Source of the DNA: an uncultured beta proteobacterium
GTDB taxonomy: Bacteria > Pseudomonadota > Gammaproteobacteria > Burkholderiales > Burkholderiaceae_B
Length of the DNA: 64,000 nt
Direction: 5' to 3'
Assembly (NCBI GenBank): GCA_903821335.1
Contig: CAIJKV010000135.1
Location: 1 to 64,000, forward strand
How positions within the stretch are numbered: position 1 is the stretch's first letter; every line of letters starts with the position of its first letter. The notes beneath the pieces were generated by a model. That model was given only the letters and a program-made list of their open reading frames with translations, searched no databases and was not told where the DNA came from. The position numbers were made by a program, and so were the translations under genes. Shown piece after piece: positions 53,432 through 62,391 of this stretch.

Positions 53432-54544
53432 ATGATAAAAATCAATCAATGCTGGCGGGTCATATTTTGTCTGTTCATGGCCATGCTGTTGCCGCATGAG
53501 AACAGCCTGGCCCAACGTGTGGAAGGACCGGCGGGCGGACCAAAATACGCGGTCGACCCTTACTGGCCCAAGCCGCTTCCCAACAACTGGATTCTCGGAC
53601 AGGTATCAGGCATTGCCGTTGACCGCGATGATCATATCTGGATCATCCAGCGTCCACTGACGCTGACGGAAGACGAGAAAGGCGCCACCTTGAGCCCAAA
53701 GCGCTCTGAGTGCTGCGTCCCCGCCCCACCGGTCATGGAATTCGACCAGGCCGGCAACCTGCTCAAGGCCTGGGGTGGACCTGGCAAAGGCTACGACTGG
53801 CCCAAGAACGAACATGGGATTTATGTCGATCCGGTCGGCAATGTCTGGATCGGAGGAAACGACGCAGCCGACCATATGCTGCTGAAGTTCACCGGCGACG
53901 GCAAGTTCTTGTTGCAAATCGGCTCGCCTGGCAAGAGCCTGGGTAGCAACGCCACCAACCAGTTGGGCCGCCCTGCTCATATGACGCTGGACCAGCCGAC
54001 CAACGAGCTCTATGTGGCCGACGGCTATCTGAATAAGCGCGTCATCGTGTTTGATGCCACGACTGGCGCGTACAAGCGTCACTGGGGTGCCTATGGCAAC
54101 ACGCCAGACGACACCAAACTTCCTGTTTTTGATCCCAAGTCCAAGCAGTTCGGCAACCCGGTCCACTGTGTCCGGCTGATGCAGGACAACACCGTCTATG
54201 TTTGCGACCGCTCGAACAATCGCATACAGGTCTTTGAGAAAAGCGGAAAATTCCTCCGGGAAATCGTTCTCGACCCAGGCACCAAGGGCTCAGGCTCGGT
54301 CTGGGACCTGATCGCCTCGGAAGACCCGGCTCAAAAATACCTGCTGGTGGCCGACGGCACCAACAACAGGGTGAACATCATCGTGCGCGCGACGGGCGAA
54401 CGACTGGGCTCGTTTGGTCGATCGGGGCGCAATGCGGGCGATTTTCACTGGGTACACAATATTGCCATCGACTCCAAAGGCAATGTCTATACTGCCGAGG
54501 TCGACAACGGCAAACGTGCGCAACGCTTCACGCCGGCAAAATAA
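53432..54544 (+). CDS. NHL-repeat protein, peptidyl-alpha-hydroxyglycine lyase-like
   Basis: A 370-residue exported beta-propeller. A signal-like helix (CLFMAMLLPHENSLA) opens the protein. NHL repeats are seen at VSGIAVDRDDHIWIIQRPLT, EHGIYVDPVGNVWIGGNDAA, PAHMTLDQPTNELYVADGYL, NNRIQVFEKSGKFLREIVLD and HNIAIDSKGNVYTAEVDNGK. This arrangement resembles the amidating-lyase half of PAM enzymes, but many bacterial members have unknown roles. AGGGAGG lies just before the ATG; a GTG three bases upstream is also possible. It ends 43 bases before a strong terminator. Confidence 0.85.
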   Translation: MIKINQCWRVIFCLFMAMLLPHENSLAQRVEGPAGGPKYAVDPYWPKPLPNNWILGQVSGIAVDRDDHIWIIQRPLTLTEDEKGATLSPKRSECCVPAPPVMEFDQAGNLLKAWGGPGKGYDWPKNEHGIYVDPVGNVWIGGNDAADHMLLKFTGDGKFLLQIGSPGKSLGSNATNQLGRPAHMTLDQPTNELYVADGYLNKRVIVFDATTGAYKRHWGAYGNTPDDTKLPVFDPKSKQFGNPVHCVRLMQDNTVYVCDRSNNRIQVFEKSGKFLREIVLDPGTKGSGSVWDLIASEDPAQKYLLVADGTNNRVNIIVRATGERLGSFGRSGRNAGDFHWVHNIAIDSKGNVYTAEVDNGKRAQRFTPAK

Positions 54545-54587
54545 ATATTTCAATCGCACCATAAAACTGAATTCAAGGTGTTTCAGG

Positions 54588-54617
54588 AAAAAGCCCACTG
54601 ACAACAGTGGGCTTTTT
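54588..54617 (+). terminator. Rho-independent terminator after the NHL-repeat gene
   Basis: A perfect 13-base inverted repeat, AAAAAGCCCACTG (54588-54600) and CAGTGGGCTTTTT (54605-54617), with a 4-base ACAA loop. The GC core followed by five Ts makes it a textbook intrinsic terminator, and the A-run makes it able to work in both directions. Confidence 0.85.
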
Positions 54618-54678
54618 GCATGGCAGGATTCAAAATAGTGCGAAAAACAGAATTAAAACGGTGCATGCATGCTGGTTG

Positions 54679-54695
54679 TGCCCTTAAAAAGGGCA
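54679..54695. promoter_or_regulatory. Palindrome upstream of the ammonium transporter gene
   Basis: TGCCCTT and AAGGGCA form a perfect 7-base inverted repeat around three As, about 105 bases before the transporter start. It may be a regulator site or a small hairpin. It does not match the NtrC consensus, and I found no convincing sigma-54 promoter. Confidence 0.3.
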
Positions 54696-54798
54696 TAACG
54701 AGAAAATAACAAGGAAATTTGTTCTAATACGGCGGTCAAAAGCTGCGAGATAGCAGCCAAACAAAAACAAATACTGAGTAAAACCCAAAGGAACCAGC

Positions 54799-56007
54799 GT
54801 GGAACAACTCAAATCGGGAATGGACTCGCTGTTCATTCTTCTCGGCGCGATCATGATCCTGGCGATGCACGCTGGCTTCGCATTTCTGGAACTGGGCACC
54901 GTCAGGCAAAAAAACCAGGTCAATGCGCTGGTCAAGATTCTGGTCGATTTTTCAGTATCGACCATTGCCTACTTTTTCATCGGCTACACCATCGCATACG
55001 GAACCAACTTCTGGTCCAGCGCCGACGTGCTGGCGCAGCGAAATGGCTATGAACTTGTCAAGTTTTTCTTCTTACTAACGTTCGCGGCAGCCATTCCTGC
55101 GATCATTTCAGGTGGAATTGCCGAGCGTGCCAAGTTCAACCCTCAACTTCTCGCCACCTTCTTGCTGGTGGGTCTGGTGTATCCCCTCTTTGAAGGCATG
55201 GCCTGGAATCCCGAACACCCTTTTGGTTTTCAGCCATGGGTCAAAGCACTGACTGGCGAAGAGTTCCATGATTTCGCCGGCTCTGTTGTGGTGCATGCAA
55301 TGGGCGGGTGGATCGCCTTGCCGGCAGTGCTGCTGCTTGGCGCGCGCCAGGGTCGCTACCGAAAAGACGGACGCATGTCCGCGCACCCACCGTCCAACGT
55401 GCCATTCCTTGCGCTGGGTGCATGGATACTGACGGTCGGCTGGTTCGGCTTTAACGTCATGAGCGCACAAACACTGGAAAAAATGAGCGGTCTGGTCGCC
55501 ATGAACTCCCTGATGGCCATGGTCGGGGGCACACTGGCCGGATGGTTCTTTGGCAAGAACGACGCAGGATTTAGCTACAACGGGCCGCTTGCCGGCCTGG
55601 TCGCGGTCTGCGCGGGTTCAGACCTGATGCATCCGCTTGGCGCACTGGTTGTGGGCCTGGTGGCAGGCGCGCTTTTTGTGATCGTATTCACACTGGAGCA
55701 AAACCGCTGGAAGATCGACGACGTGCTGGGTGTCTGGCCGTTGCATGGCCTGTGCGGCGTTTGGGGCGGCATCGCGGCAGGTATCTTTGGGCAGAAGGCC
55801 CTCGGTGGCATGGGTGGCATCAGCCTGGCTGCCCAGTTGATCGGGACGAGTGCAGGGATCGCCATCGCGCTGGCCGGGGGCGTGATTGTTTATGGCACCG
55901 TGCGGGCGCTGATCGGCCTGCGCATGGATCCGGAAGACGAGCACGCGGGCGCCGACCTGAGCATCCACCATGTGTCGGCCACGCCCGATGCCGAGGGTTC
56001 CTGGTAG
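54799..56007 (+). CDS. amt: Ammonium transporter (Amt/MEP family)
   Basis: A 402-residue, eleven-helix ammonium channel. It starts with GTG (AAAGGAA upstream). Landmarks are GAIMILAMHAGFAFLELGTV, the twin-histidine region in DFAGSVVVHAMGGWIALPAV (first His) and VWPLHGLCGVWGGIAAGIFG (second His), and the NPEHPFGFQPW loop. It differs from typical AmtB in lacking an obvious cleaved signal sequence. No glnK gene is adjacent, which is unusual for amtB. It would take up ammonium under low nitrogen. Confidence 0.93.
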   Translation: MEQLKSGMDSLFILLGAIMILAMHAGFAFLELGTVRQKNQVNALVKILVDFSVSTIAYFFIGYTIAYGTNFWSSADVLAQRNGYELVKFFFLLTFAAAIPAIISGGIAERAKFNPQLLATFLLVGLVYPLFEGMAWNPEHPFGFQPWVKALTGEEFHDFAGSVVVHAMGGWIALPAVLLLGARQGRYRKDGRMSAHPPSNVPFLALGAWILTVGWFGFNVMSAQTLEKMSGLVAMNSLMAMVGGTLAGWFFGKNDAGFSYNGPLAGLVAVCAGSDLMHPLGALVVGLVAGALFVIVFTLEQNRWKIDDVLGVWPLHGLCGVWGGIAAGIFGQKALGGMGGISLAAQLIGTSAGIAIALAGGVIVYGTVRALIGLRMDPEDEHAGADLSIHHVSATPDAEGSW

Positions 56008-56011
56008 TCAG

Positions 56012-56037
56012 AAAAACGGGGCGCACACCGCGCCGTT
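56012..56037 (-). terminator. Probable terminator for the minus-strand MmgE/PrpD gene
   Basis: On the minus strand AACGGCGC, a 5-base loop and GCGCCCCGTT form a stem with a two-base bulge, followed by a run of five Ts (plus-strand AAAAA at 56012-56016). It lies about 65 bases past the end of the PrpD-like gene and directly after the ammonium transporter stop. Confidence 0.5.
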
Positions 56038-56101
56038 CGGACTGGACATGCCACCTTCCACCGTCAGGAAGATGGACTTTTTTTGACCGCTCCCCCAAGC
56101 C

Positions 56102-57550
56102 TCAGACTGACCTGAGCAAAGCACCGAGCAACTGGATACTGCCCAGCGTCTCGATGCTGAACACCGTGTCAACAACTTGCGCGGACTGTTCTGTGCCCAG
56201 TATCGGGACCAGCAAATCTGTTGCCTTGGCAACCACCTCGGCCCGGGTCATCGGGTTGCGGGGCGTGCCACGGACGGCGTCGACACGGTCCGACAGCACC
56301 GTCCCATCCTCGAGCGTGACTTCCACCACGGCCACGCGCACTGGCAATAGCTTGGTCAAGGTCTCGTCACTGACCAGTTCAACCTTGGCGCGCTGGCGCA
56401 ATACGTCCGGATTTTTCATCCTCGACAGGTCATGCGCGGCGCGAAAGGAAACCGTCTTGTCCAGCAGCATGATGGCCATCATGTGCTGCAGGCAAATATC
56501 GGGGATGTCGCGGTTATCGACGACACGCGCCGCCGCGCCGCCCAGGCGAACGACCACGCGCTGGACTTGCGCCGCTTCGAAGGGGTGTTTCTTCCTGATG
56601 GACTCGACCGCATCCAGTGGCCCCTGGATCGGTGAACCCACTGTCCATTTCTTGATATCCGTGAGCGCGATCTCATAGCGCTCACCCAGTTTGTCAACGA
56701 GTTCGGACGGTTTCGCGCCAGGCGCATACGCCATGAAGAAATTTTCGGGGCCTGAAAAAATATCATCGATGCCCGTCCACCCCGACTGGACCAGAAGTGC
56801 CGAGGTCACGCCGCTGCGCGCCGGCATGCCACCAAAGACAAAGGCCTTTTCAATATGATCCACATCGCGCCCCCACGCGGCGATGCCAGAGGACTGCTGC
56901 GCGGTGTAGTCGAGCACCCAGCGCATCTGCTGGGCATTGAGCCCCGCCGCACAGGCCGCCGCTGCGGCAGCGCCAAACACGCCGGCGATACTGTGCGAAC
57001 TTTTGTGACTTTCATAACTGAAGGTCGGTCCGCCCATTGCCATGAGTACGCGGGTGCCGACGTCATACCCCAATGTGACGGCGCGCAGGAACTGACTACC
57101 GTCGATCCCGAACTCTTCACCTGCCGCGAGTGCGGCCGGTATCACGGCACAACCGGGATGAGACCTGGAACGCCCGTGCGAATCGTCCGTCTCGTCGGCG
57201 TGACCCATTACGCCGTTCGCAAGGGCGGCATCGACAGGCCCCGCCGTCAAACCGGATGCGATGACGGTCCGGTCACCCCGACCCGCATGCATGCGCACAT
57301 ACCGGTTGGCCGCCTGGCCAGGTAGCAGGCTCGATCCTGACACGATTGCCGCCAGAGTATCCAGAATATGGAACTTGGCTTGCTCGGCTACGTCCGCAGG
57401 CAACGCCCTGCCGGCCGCCGCGCTCATGTAGCCGCTCAGCCGGTCCATTTCAGGGCTGACGGTGGGTTTCTGATCCGCAGCGCGCGCCAGAGGGACGGCG
57501 CAGCCCAATCCGGTCAGCACCGACATGCCAAGAAGTTTGCGACGATTCAC
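56102..57550 (-). CDS. MmgE/PrpD family protein with Tat-like signal peptide
   Basis: A 482-residue MmgE/PrpD protein. Unlike the three operon copies it starts with a signal, MNRRKLLGMSVLTGLGCAVP to LARAADQ, with paired arginines, suggesting export by the Tat route. Family pieces follow: AKFHILDTLAAIVSGSSLLP, NGVMGHADETDDSHGRSRSH, HSIAGVFGAAAAAACAAGLN, EKAFVFGGMPARSGVTSALL and QKPTVSPEMDRL. The HADETDDSHG segment fits the usual acidic active-site region. It is a single gene convergent with the ammonium transporter. A periplasmic member of a family regarded as cytoplasmic is noteworthy. Confidence 0.88.
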   Translation of the reverse strand: MNRRKLLGMSVLTGLGCAVPLARAADQKPTVSPEMDRLSGYMSAAAGRALPADVAEQAKFHILDTLAAIVSGSSLLPGQAANRYVRMHAGRGDRTVIASGLTAGPVDAALANGVMGHADETDDSHGRSRSHPGCAVIPAALAAGEEFGIDGSQFLRAVTLGYDVGTRVLMAMGGPTFSYESHKSSHSIAGVFGAAAAAACAAGLNAQQMRWVLDYTAQQSSGIAAWGRDVDHIEKAFVFGGMPARSGVTSALLVQSGWTGIDDIFSGPENFFMAYAPGAKPSELVDKLGERYEIALTDIKKWTVGSPIQGPLDAVESIRKKHPFEAAQVQRVVVRLGGAAARVVDNRDIPDICLQHMMAIMLLDKTVSFRAAHDLSRMKNPDVLRQRAKVELVSDETLTKLLPVRVAVVEVTLEDGTVLSDRVDAVRGTPRNPMTRAEVVAKATDLLVPILGTEQSAQVVDTVFSIETLGSIQLLGALLRSV

Positions 57551-57706
57551 CTTGCCTCCGACTTGTTTTTTCTGAATAGTCCCACCGACGCGGCCCTGCG
57601 GGCAAGCGATTTCTAATGTTTAATAAGTGTTCTCAACCTGTAACCTTTCAGCGCGCGCGGCGACATCGCGTCACACGTGCCTGACATTTTTCGAGCCTCC
57701 CGCGAC

Positions 57707-58363
57707 ATGAGCAACCCCGTCAACATCGATTTTGTTTCCGACATCGCCTGCCCCTGGTGCGCAATCGGCCTTGGTGCGCTCGAGCAGGCACTCGCCCGTC
57801 TGGGTGACGACGTCGAAGTCGACATTCATTTCCAGCCCTTTGAGTTGAACCCGCAGATGCCCGTCGGTGGTCAGGAAGTCATTGAACACCTGACACAAAA
57901 ATACGGGATGCCTGAAGAACAGATCCGGGCCAATCAGAAAAATATCCGCGAACGCGCGGCCGCTGTCGGGTTCCCGTTTCACCCCGACGGTCGCAAGCAC
58001 GTCTACAACACGTTCAACGCCCATCGCCTGCTGCATTGGGTCAGCGTCGAACATGATGCCGCGGCCCAGCACAGGCTCAAGCGAGAACTACTGGGGACTT
58101 ACTTCACGCTGGCGGTCAATCTGGACGACCAGGAGAACTTGATCGATGCCGTCAGGCGTGCCGGACTCGAACCCGGCCGTGCCCGGCAAATCCTGTCAAC
58201 CAACGAGTATGAACAGGCAGTCAGGGAGCGCCAGCGGCATTACACCGACATGGGCATCACCTCCGTACCATCGATCATCCTGAACGGAAAATATCTGCTG
58301 CAGGGTGCACAGCCAGCAGAACAATTTGAACGGGCCATCCGGCAGGTGGCCGCCGAGGCCTAA
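57707..58363 (+). CDS. DsbA-family oxidoreductase, FrnE/2-hydroxychromene-isomerase-like
   Basis: A 218-residue thioredoxin-fold protein without signal peptide. The active-site motif is DIACPWCAIGLGALEQAL (CPWC), typical of cytoplasmic FrnE-like proteins. The cis-proline loop is MGITSVPSIILNGKYLLQGA. It likely acts as a thiol-disulfide oxidoreductase or isomerase. I prefer the ATG at 57707; a GTG at 57677 is the far alternative. Confidence 0.92.
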   Translation: MSNPVNIDFVSDIACPWCAIGLGALEQALARLGDDVEVDIHFQPFELNPQMPVGGQEVIEHLTQKYGMPEEQIRANQKNIRERAAAVGFPFHPDGRKHVYNTFNAHRLLHWVSVEHDAAAQHRLKRELLGTYFTLAVNLDDQENLIDAVRRAGLEPGRARQILSTNEYEQAVRERQRHYTDMGITSVPSIILNGKYLLQGAQPAEQFERAIRQVAAEA

Positions 58364-58414
58364 GCAGGCCGTTATCCGCTACAAGTTCAACGTCGTGACC
58401 CGGGAGCCCCTACT

Positions 58415-59389
58415 GTGCACCAATCATTACAAAGCATTGCCAGACTTTCCTTGCTCTTGCTGACGCTGGCGCTGTCTGCGGTGCCATCCCAGGCGGCCTA
58501 TCCTGACAAACCCATCCGGCTCATCGTCACCTTCGTTCCAGGCGGTGCGGCAGACCTGCTGGGGCGCTATATCGCCAAAGCGTTAACGGCGGAACTGGGT
58601 CAGCCCGTGGTGGTCGAGAACCGCACTGGCGCGGGCGGACTGATCGGCATTGAGGCGGGGCGCTCAGCGCCGCCCGATGGCTATACGATCACCTTGATTT
58701 CTTCAAGCTACACCGTCAATCCAAGCTTGTATCGGCTTAAATTTGATCCTGTGCACGACGTCACTCCGATCATTCAAATTTCACGTGGTCCGATGCTGAT
58801 CGTCACCAATCCGAAGTTTCCGGCGACCTCGATTCCAGAACTGGTCGCGTACGCCCGGGCCAATCCCGGCAAGGTCAACTTTGCCTCATCCGGCCAGGGC
58901 AGCATCATTCATCTTGCCAACGAACTGTTCAACAAGCGATTCGGACTTCAGATGACCCATGTCCCCTACAAAGGTGGGGGCAACGCGCAGACAGATTTGA
59001 TGGCCGGACAGGTGGACGTATATTTTGCGTCGACCGCCAGCGCGCTTCCCAACGTCAAGGCCGGAAGGTTGCGCGCGATCGGTGTCACGACACCCGATCG
59101 GATCGCGGCTCTGCCCGATGTGCCCACGGTTGCTGAAAGCGGCGCACCGGGCTACGAGGCGACCATGTGGTACGGCCTGATTGGTCCGAAGGACTTACCA
59201 GTCGATATCGTCGAGCGACTCAACACAGCGGTGAACAAGATACTGCTGCCGACCGAAGCCAAGGAGAAAATGGAAGTGGAAGGTGCGCAACCCGCAGGCG
59301 GCACACCCGCGGTTTTTGGCAAGACAATCGCCGACGAAATCGCGCTGTGGGCGCAGGTGGTCGGCGACCTCGGCATCAAGCCGGAATAG
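58415..59389 (+). CDS. Bug/TTT-family periplasmic substrate-binding protein
   Basis: A 324-residue receptor with GTG start and signal peptide (LLLLTLALSAVPSQA). The mature protein starts AYPDKPIRLIVTFVPGGAAD, with PVVVENRTGAGGLIGIEAGR, MTHVPYKGGGNAQTDLMAGQ and RIAALPDVPTVAESGAPGYE. It is the third Bug protein in this window. It follows the FrnE-like gene by about 50 bases and converges with the ArgE-like deacetylase gene. Ligand unknown. Confidence 0.93.
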   Translation: MHQSLQSIARLSLLLLTLALSAVPSQAAYPDKPIRLIVTFVPGGAADLLGRYIAKALTAELGQPVVVENRTGAGGLIGIEAGRSAPPDGYTITLISSSYTVNPSLYRLKFDPVHDVTPIIQISRGPMLIVTNPKFPATSIPELVAYARANPGKVNFASSGQGSIIHLANELFNKRFGLQMTHVPYKGGGNAQTDLMAGQVDVYFASTASALPNVKAGRLRAIGVTTPDRIAALPDVPTVAESGAPGYEATMWYGLIGPKDLPVDIVERLNTAVNKILLPTEAKEKMEVEGAQPAGGTPAVFGKTIADEIALWAQVVGDLGIKPE

Positions 59390-59434
59390 CGAGCGCAGAC
59401 CGTTGGCCTGTGCCAGACTCGTAGATTGGAACGC

Positions 59435-60616
59435 CTAAGCCAGCAGCACTTCCTGCCCCATGCGCTCGCGCAATCGATCCAGGAAACCCAGGCACTCCTC
59501 GATCTGGCTGATTTCAATAAATTCGTTGGGTTTGTGTGCGACTTCGATGTCGCCGGGCCCAACCACGACACAAGCCATGCCTGCCTGGTGCAGCCAGCCT
59601 GCGTCCGTTGCGAAAGACACTCTACCGAGCAAATTATTTCGGGCAAGCGACTTGCCAAGATAGGCAATCGGGGCATCGTCGGCGGTTGCCAGCGGCGCGG
59701 CATTGGCCAGCGTTTCGAATGTGATGTCTGACTGTTCAGAAATCTTCAGCATTTCAAGCTTGAGTTTCTCAGCGTGCGCCTTAACCTGATTGATCAGCAC
59801 GTCTGAATTGCTCTGGGGCAAGGTGCGGCAGTCAAAAATGAATTCGCAGTCCTTGGGTACGATATTGGGGGCGGTGCCACCATGTATCGAACCTGTCTGC
59901 AGGGTGGTATGCGGCACCTTGAACAACGGATCAAACGGGCCGTCAGCCCTGAGTGTGCTCGCCAGGCCACGGATATTTTCAATCAGGCGGCCTGCATACT
60001 CAATCGCATTGACCGCCTCAGGGGCCATCGAAGAGTGCGCTTCCAGTCCTCGCACCCTGCAACGCGTCACCCGCATGCCCTTGTGTCCCGTCATCACCTG
60101 CATGCGCGTCGGTTCACCGACAAAACAGCCAGCCGGATGAATATTGGCAGCCTCAAGGTCACGAATCAGTGTCTGGACACCCACACACCCAATTTCTTCG
60201 TCATAGGTGAACGCCAAGTGCAAGGGCTGGCGCATATTGGTTTGCATGAAGGCCGGCAACATCGCCAGTGAGGCGGCGATAAAGCCTTTCATGTCGACCG
60301 CACCGCGACCATAGATACGCCCGTCGGCGATACGGGCCACGAACGGGTCGCTATCCCAAGCCTGACCGTCAACCGGTACGACATCCGTGTGGCCGCACAG
60401 AACAATCCCGCGTCCAGGCGCATCGCCCACTGTCGCGAAAAGGTTGGCCTTGCGCTTTTCAGCGTCGTAGGACAGACGCGTATCGATGCCCATCCACTTG
60501 AGGTGATCACGCACATATTCGATCAGACCCAGATTAGACTCACGGCTGGTCGTATCGAAACTCACCAGGGTTTTAAGAAATTCTATTGTGCGATCAAGTG
60601 TGCTTGCATGGGTCAT
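59435..60616 (-). CDS. argE: Acetylornithine deacetylase (ArgE/M20 family)
   Basis: A 393-residue M20 metallopeptidase-type enzyme. The metal site is VLCGHTDVVPVDGQAWDSDP, with further ligands in YGRGAVDMKGFIAA and TYDEEIGCVGVQTL. The dimerisation domain lies at about 180-290. ArgE removes the acetyl group from N-acetylornithine in arginine synthesis. In Burkholderiales many argE-like genes act on other N-acyl amino acids, so the exact role is less certain than the family. Confidence 0.9.
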   Translation of the reverse strand: MTHASTLDRTIEFLKTLVSFDTTSRESNLGLIEYVRDHLKWMGIDTRLSYDAEKRKANLFATVGDAPGRGIVLCGHTDVVPVDGQAWDSDPFVARIADGRIYGRGAVDMKGFIAASLAMLPAFMQTNMRQPLHLAFTYDEEIGCVGVQTLIRDLEAANIHPAGCFVGEPTRMQVMTGHKGMRVTRCRVRGLEAHSSMAPEAVNAIEYAGRLIENIRGLASTLRADGPFDPLFKVPHTTLQTGSIHGGTAPNIVPKDCEFIFDCRTLPQSNSDVLINQVKAHAEKLKLEMLKISEQSDITFETLANAAPLATADDAPIAYLGKSLARNNLLGRVSFATDAGWLHQAGMACVVVGPGDIEVAHKPNEFIEISQIEECLGFLDRLRERMGQEVLLA

Positions 60617-60755
60617 GATGTGCGTGGACTGAATTGGAAGTTGAAAGCCTGAGCGCTACATTACATCATGCAGACTCAAAAGGTTTGCTAAGCTTGCACA
60701 ACAATAAAGTGATCGCCCGGCTCGGGCGCACAGAAACATATTTTGGGACACATAC

Positions 60756-61529
60756 ATGGATCTGCAACTCAATCATCGCGTCGCACTGGTGACAGGCGGC
60801 TCACAAGGTATCGGTAAAGCGATCGCCCTCAAACTCGCGCAGGAAGGCGCAAGCGTCGTGATCGCGGCGCGTGGACGCGAACTGCTGGACCAGGTCGCAC
60901 AGGAGATCCGCGCGGCCGGTGGCACGGTGCATGCCGTCCAGGCGGACGTCAGTCATGACGCGCAATGCAAAATGCTGATCGAGGAGTGCGTCAAGACCTT
61001 CGGTCGCCTGGATATCCTGATCAACAACGCCGGCACCTCTGCCACAGGCGAATTTGAATCTGTCACCGACGAGGCATGGCAGGCCGATTTTGACCTGAAA
61101 CTCTTTGCCGCCATTCGCCTGGCAAGGCTGGCCATCCCGGGCATGAAAGCAAATCGCTGGGGACGCATCATCAATGTGACCAACATTGGCGCCAAACAGC
61201 CCCGGGCAAAGTCCATGCCCACGACTGTGACGCGCGCGGCGGGGCTGGCGTTCACGAAGGCCTTGTCCAAAGAGTTCGCCCCCGACAATATCCTCGTGAA
61301 TACGATCTGTATCGGTCTGATCAAGGCTGGACAGCATGAAAGGAAAGCCGCCAAGGCTGGCATCTCCGTCGAACAGTTGTACGAGACCTTAGGCAAAGAC
61401 ATCCCGCTCGGGCGTGTCGGACGCGCCGAAGAGGTAGCCAACGTCGCAGCCTTCCTGGTGTCAGAGGCCGCCAGCTATGTGACTGGCAGCAGCATCAACC
61501 TCGATGGTGGCGCCAGCGCTGTCATGTGA
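60756..61529 (+). CDS. SDR family oxidoreductase with altered active site
   Basis: A 257-residue Rossmann protein. Nucleotide-binding VTGGSQGIGKAIAL and ILINNAGTSATGEF are intact. The catalytic Ser-Tyr-Lys set is not: the serine region reads INVTNIGA, and the YxxxK position reads T156-T-V-T-R160 (PTTVTRAAG). Similar proteins exist among annotated 3-oxoacyl-ACP reductases, but a standard ketoreductase mechanism is doubtful. It stands alone on the plus strand, 140 bases from the argE-like gene. Confidence 0.88.
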   Translation: MDLQLNHRVALVTGGSQGIGKAIALKLAQEGASVVIAARGRELLDQVAQEIRAAGGTVHAVQADVSHDAQCKMLIEECVKTFGRLDILINNAGTSATGEFESVTDEAWQADFDLKLFAAIRLARLAIPGMKANRWGRIINVTNIGAKQPRAKSMPTTVTRAAGLAFTKALSKEFAPDNILVNTICIGLIKAGQHERKAAKAGISVEQLYETLGKDIPLGRVGRAEEVANVAAFLVSEAASYVTGSSINLDGGASAVM

Positions 61530-61655
61530 TGCCGCAGGTGGCTCGCCCCGCGTACATAACACGTGTACTGCGGGTCTGCGCGACGGTGTGCCGCTCAGCA
61601 TACGTCCTCTTGAATCGATCCTGAACACTTCCACGCAACTACTGGAGAACGCCGC

Positions 61656-62375
61656 ATGTCAGCACTTACCTCCTCGGTCAAAGCCATGGTCTTCGACACC
61701 TTCGGATCCGTTGTCGACTGGCGCGCCAGCATCGTGCGCGACCTGTCCGGATGGGGCGCTGAAAACGGTTGCACCGCAAACTGGGCCGAGCTTGCAGACA
61801 AATGGCGCGGCAAGTATCAGCCCCGGATGCAAGAAGTCAGGTCTGGCAAACGCGCATGGACCATCCTTGATGTCCTGCATCGCGAGTCGCTGGACGAGTT
61901 GTTGCCGGAATTTGGACTGGAGCATTTGACCACGACGCAACGCGATCACATCAACCGCGTCTGGCATCGCCTGGACGCCTGGCCTGACGCCGTGGCCGGG
62001 CTTTCGCGACTCAAGAGTCGCTACATCCTGGGGCCACTGTCTAACGGCAACGTGGCGCTGCTCACTGACATCGCGAAGTATTCGGCTTTGCCCTGGGATG
62101 TCATCCTGTCGACCGAACTCTTTCGCTGCTACAAGCCACAACCGCAATCCTATCTGGGTGTGTGCAACATACTTGGCCTGGCACCCGGCGAAGTCATGAT
62201 GTGCGCGGCACACAATGACGATCTGCGCGCCGCGCGCGCAGTTGGACTGAAGACAGCGTTCTGGCCAAGGCCCCAGGAATATGGTCCGACACAGACGACC
62301 AATCTGGTCGCCACCGAGCAATGGGATGTCATCGCCAAGGACATCCGGGACCTGGCCCGACAGATGGGCGTCTAG
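61656..62375 (+). CDS. Haloacid dehalogenase, type II
   Basis: A 239-residue HAD enzyme. The nucleophile is D14 in AMVFDTFGSVVDWR; motif II is GPLSNGNVALL, motif III lysine is in RCYKPQPQSYLG and motif IV reads MMCAAHNDDLRAARAVGLKT. The order and spacing match the L-2-haloacid dehalogenase class, which removes halogen from short haloacids; some members act as phosphatases. It starts at an ATG with GGAG upstream and converges with the kinase gene. Confidence 0.9.
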   Translation: MSALTSSVKAMVFDTFGSVVDWRASIVRDLSGWGAENGCTANWAELADKWRGKYQPRMQEVRSGKRAWTILDVLHRESLDELLPEFGLEHLTTTQRDHINRVWHRLDAWPDAVAGLSRLKSRYILGPLSNGNVALLTDIAKYSALPWDVILSTELFRCYKPQPQSYLGVCNILGLAPGEVMMCAAHNDDLRAARAVGLKTAFWPRPQEYGPTQTTNLVATEQWDVIAKDIRDLARQMGV

Positions 62376-62391
62376 CGGTCGCCACGCACCG

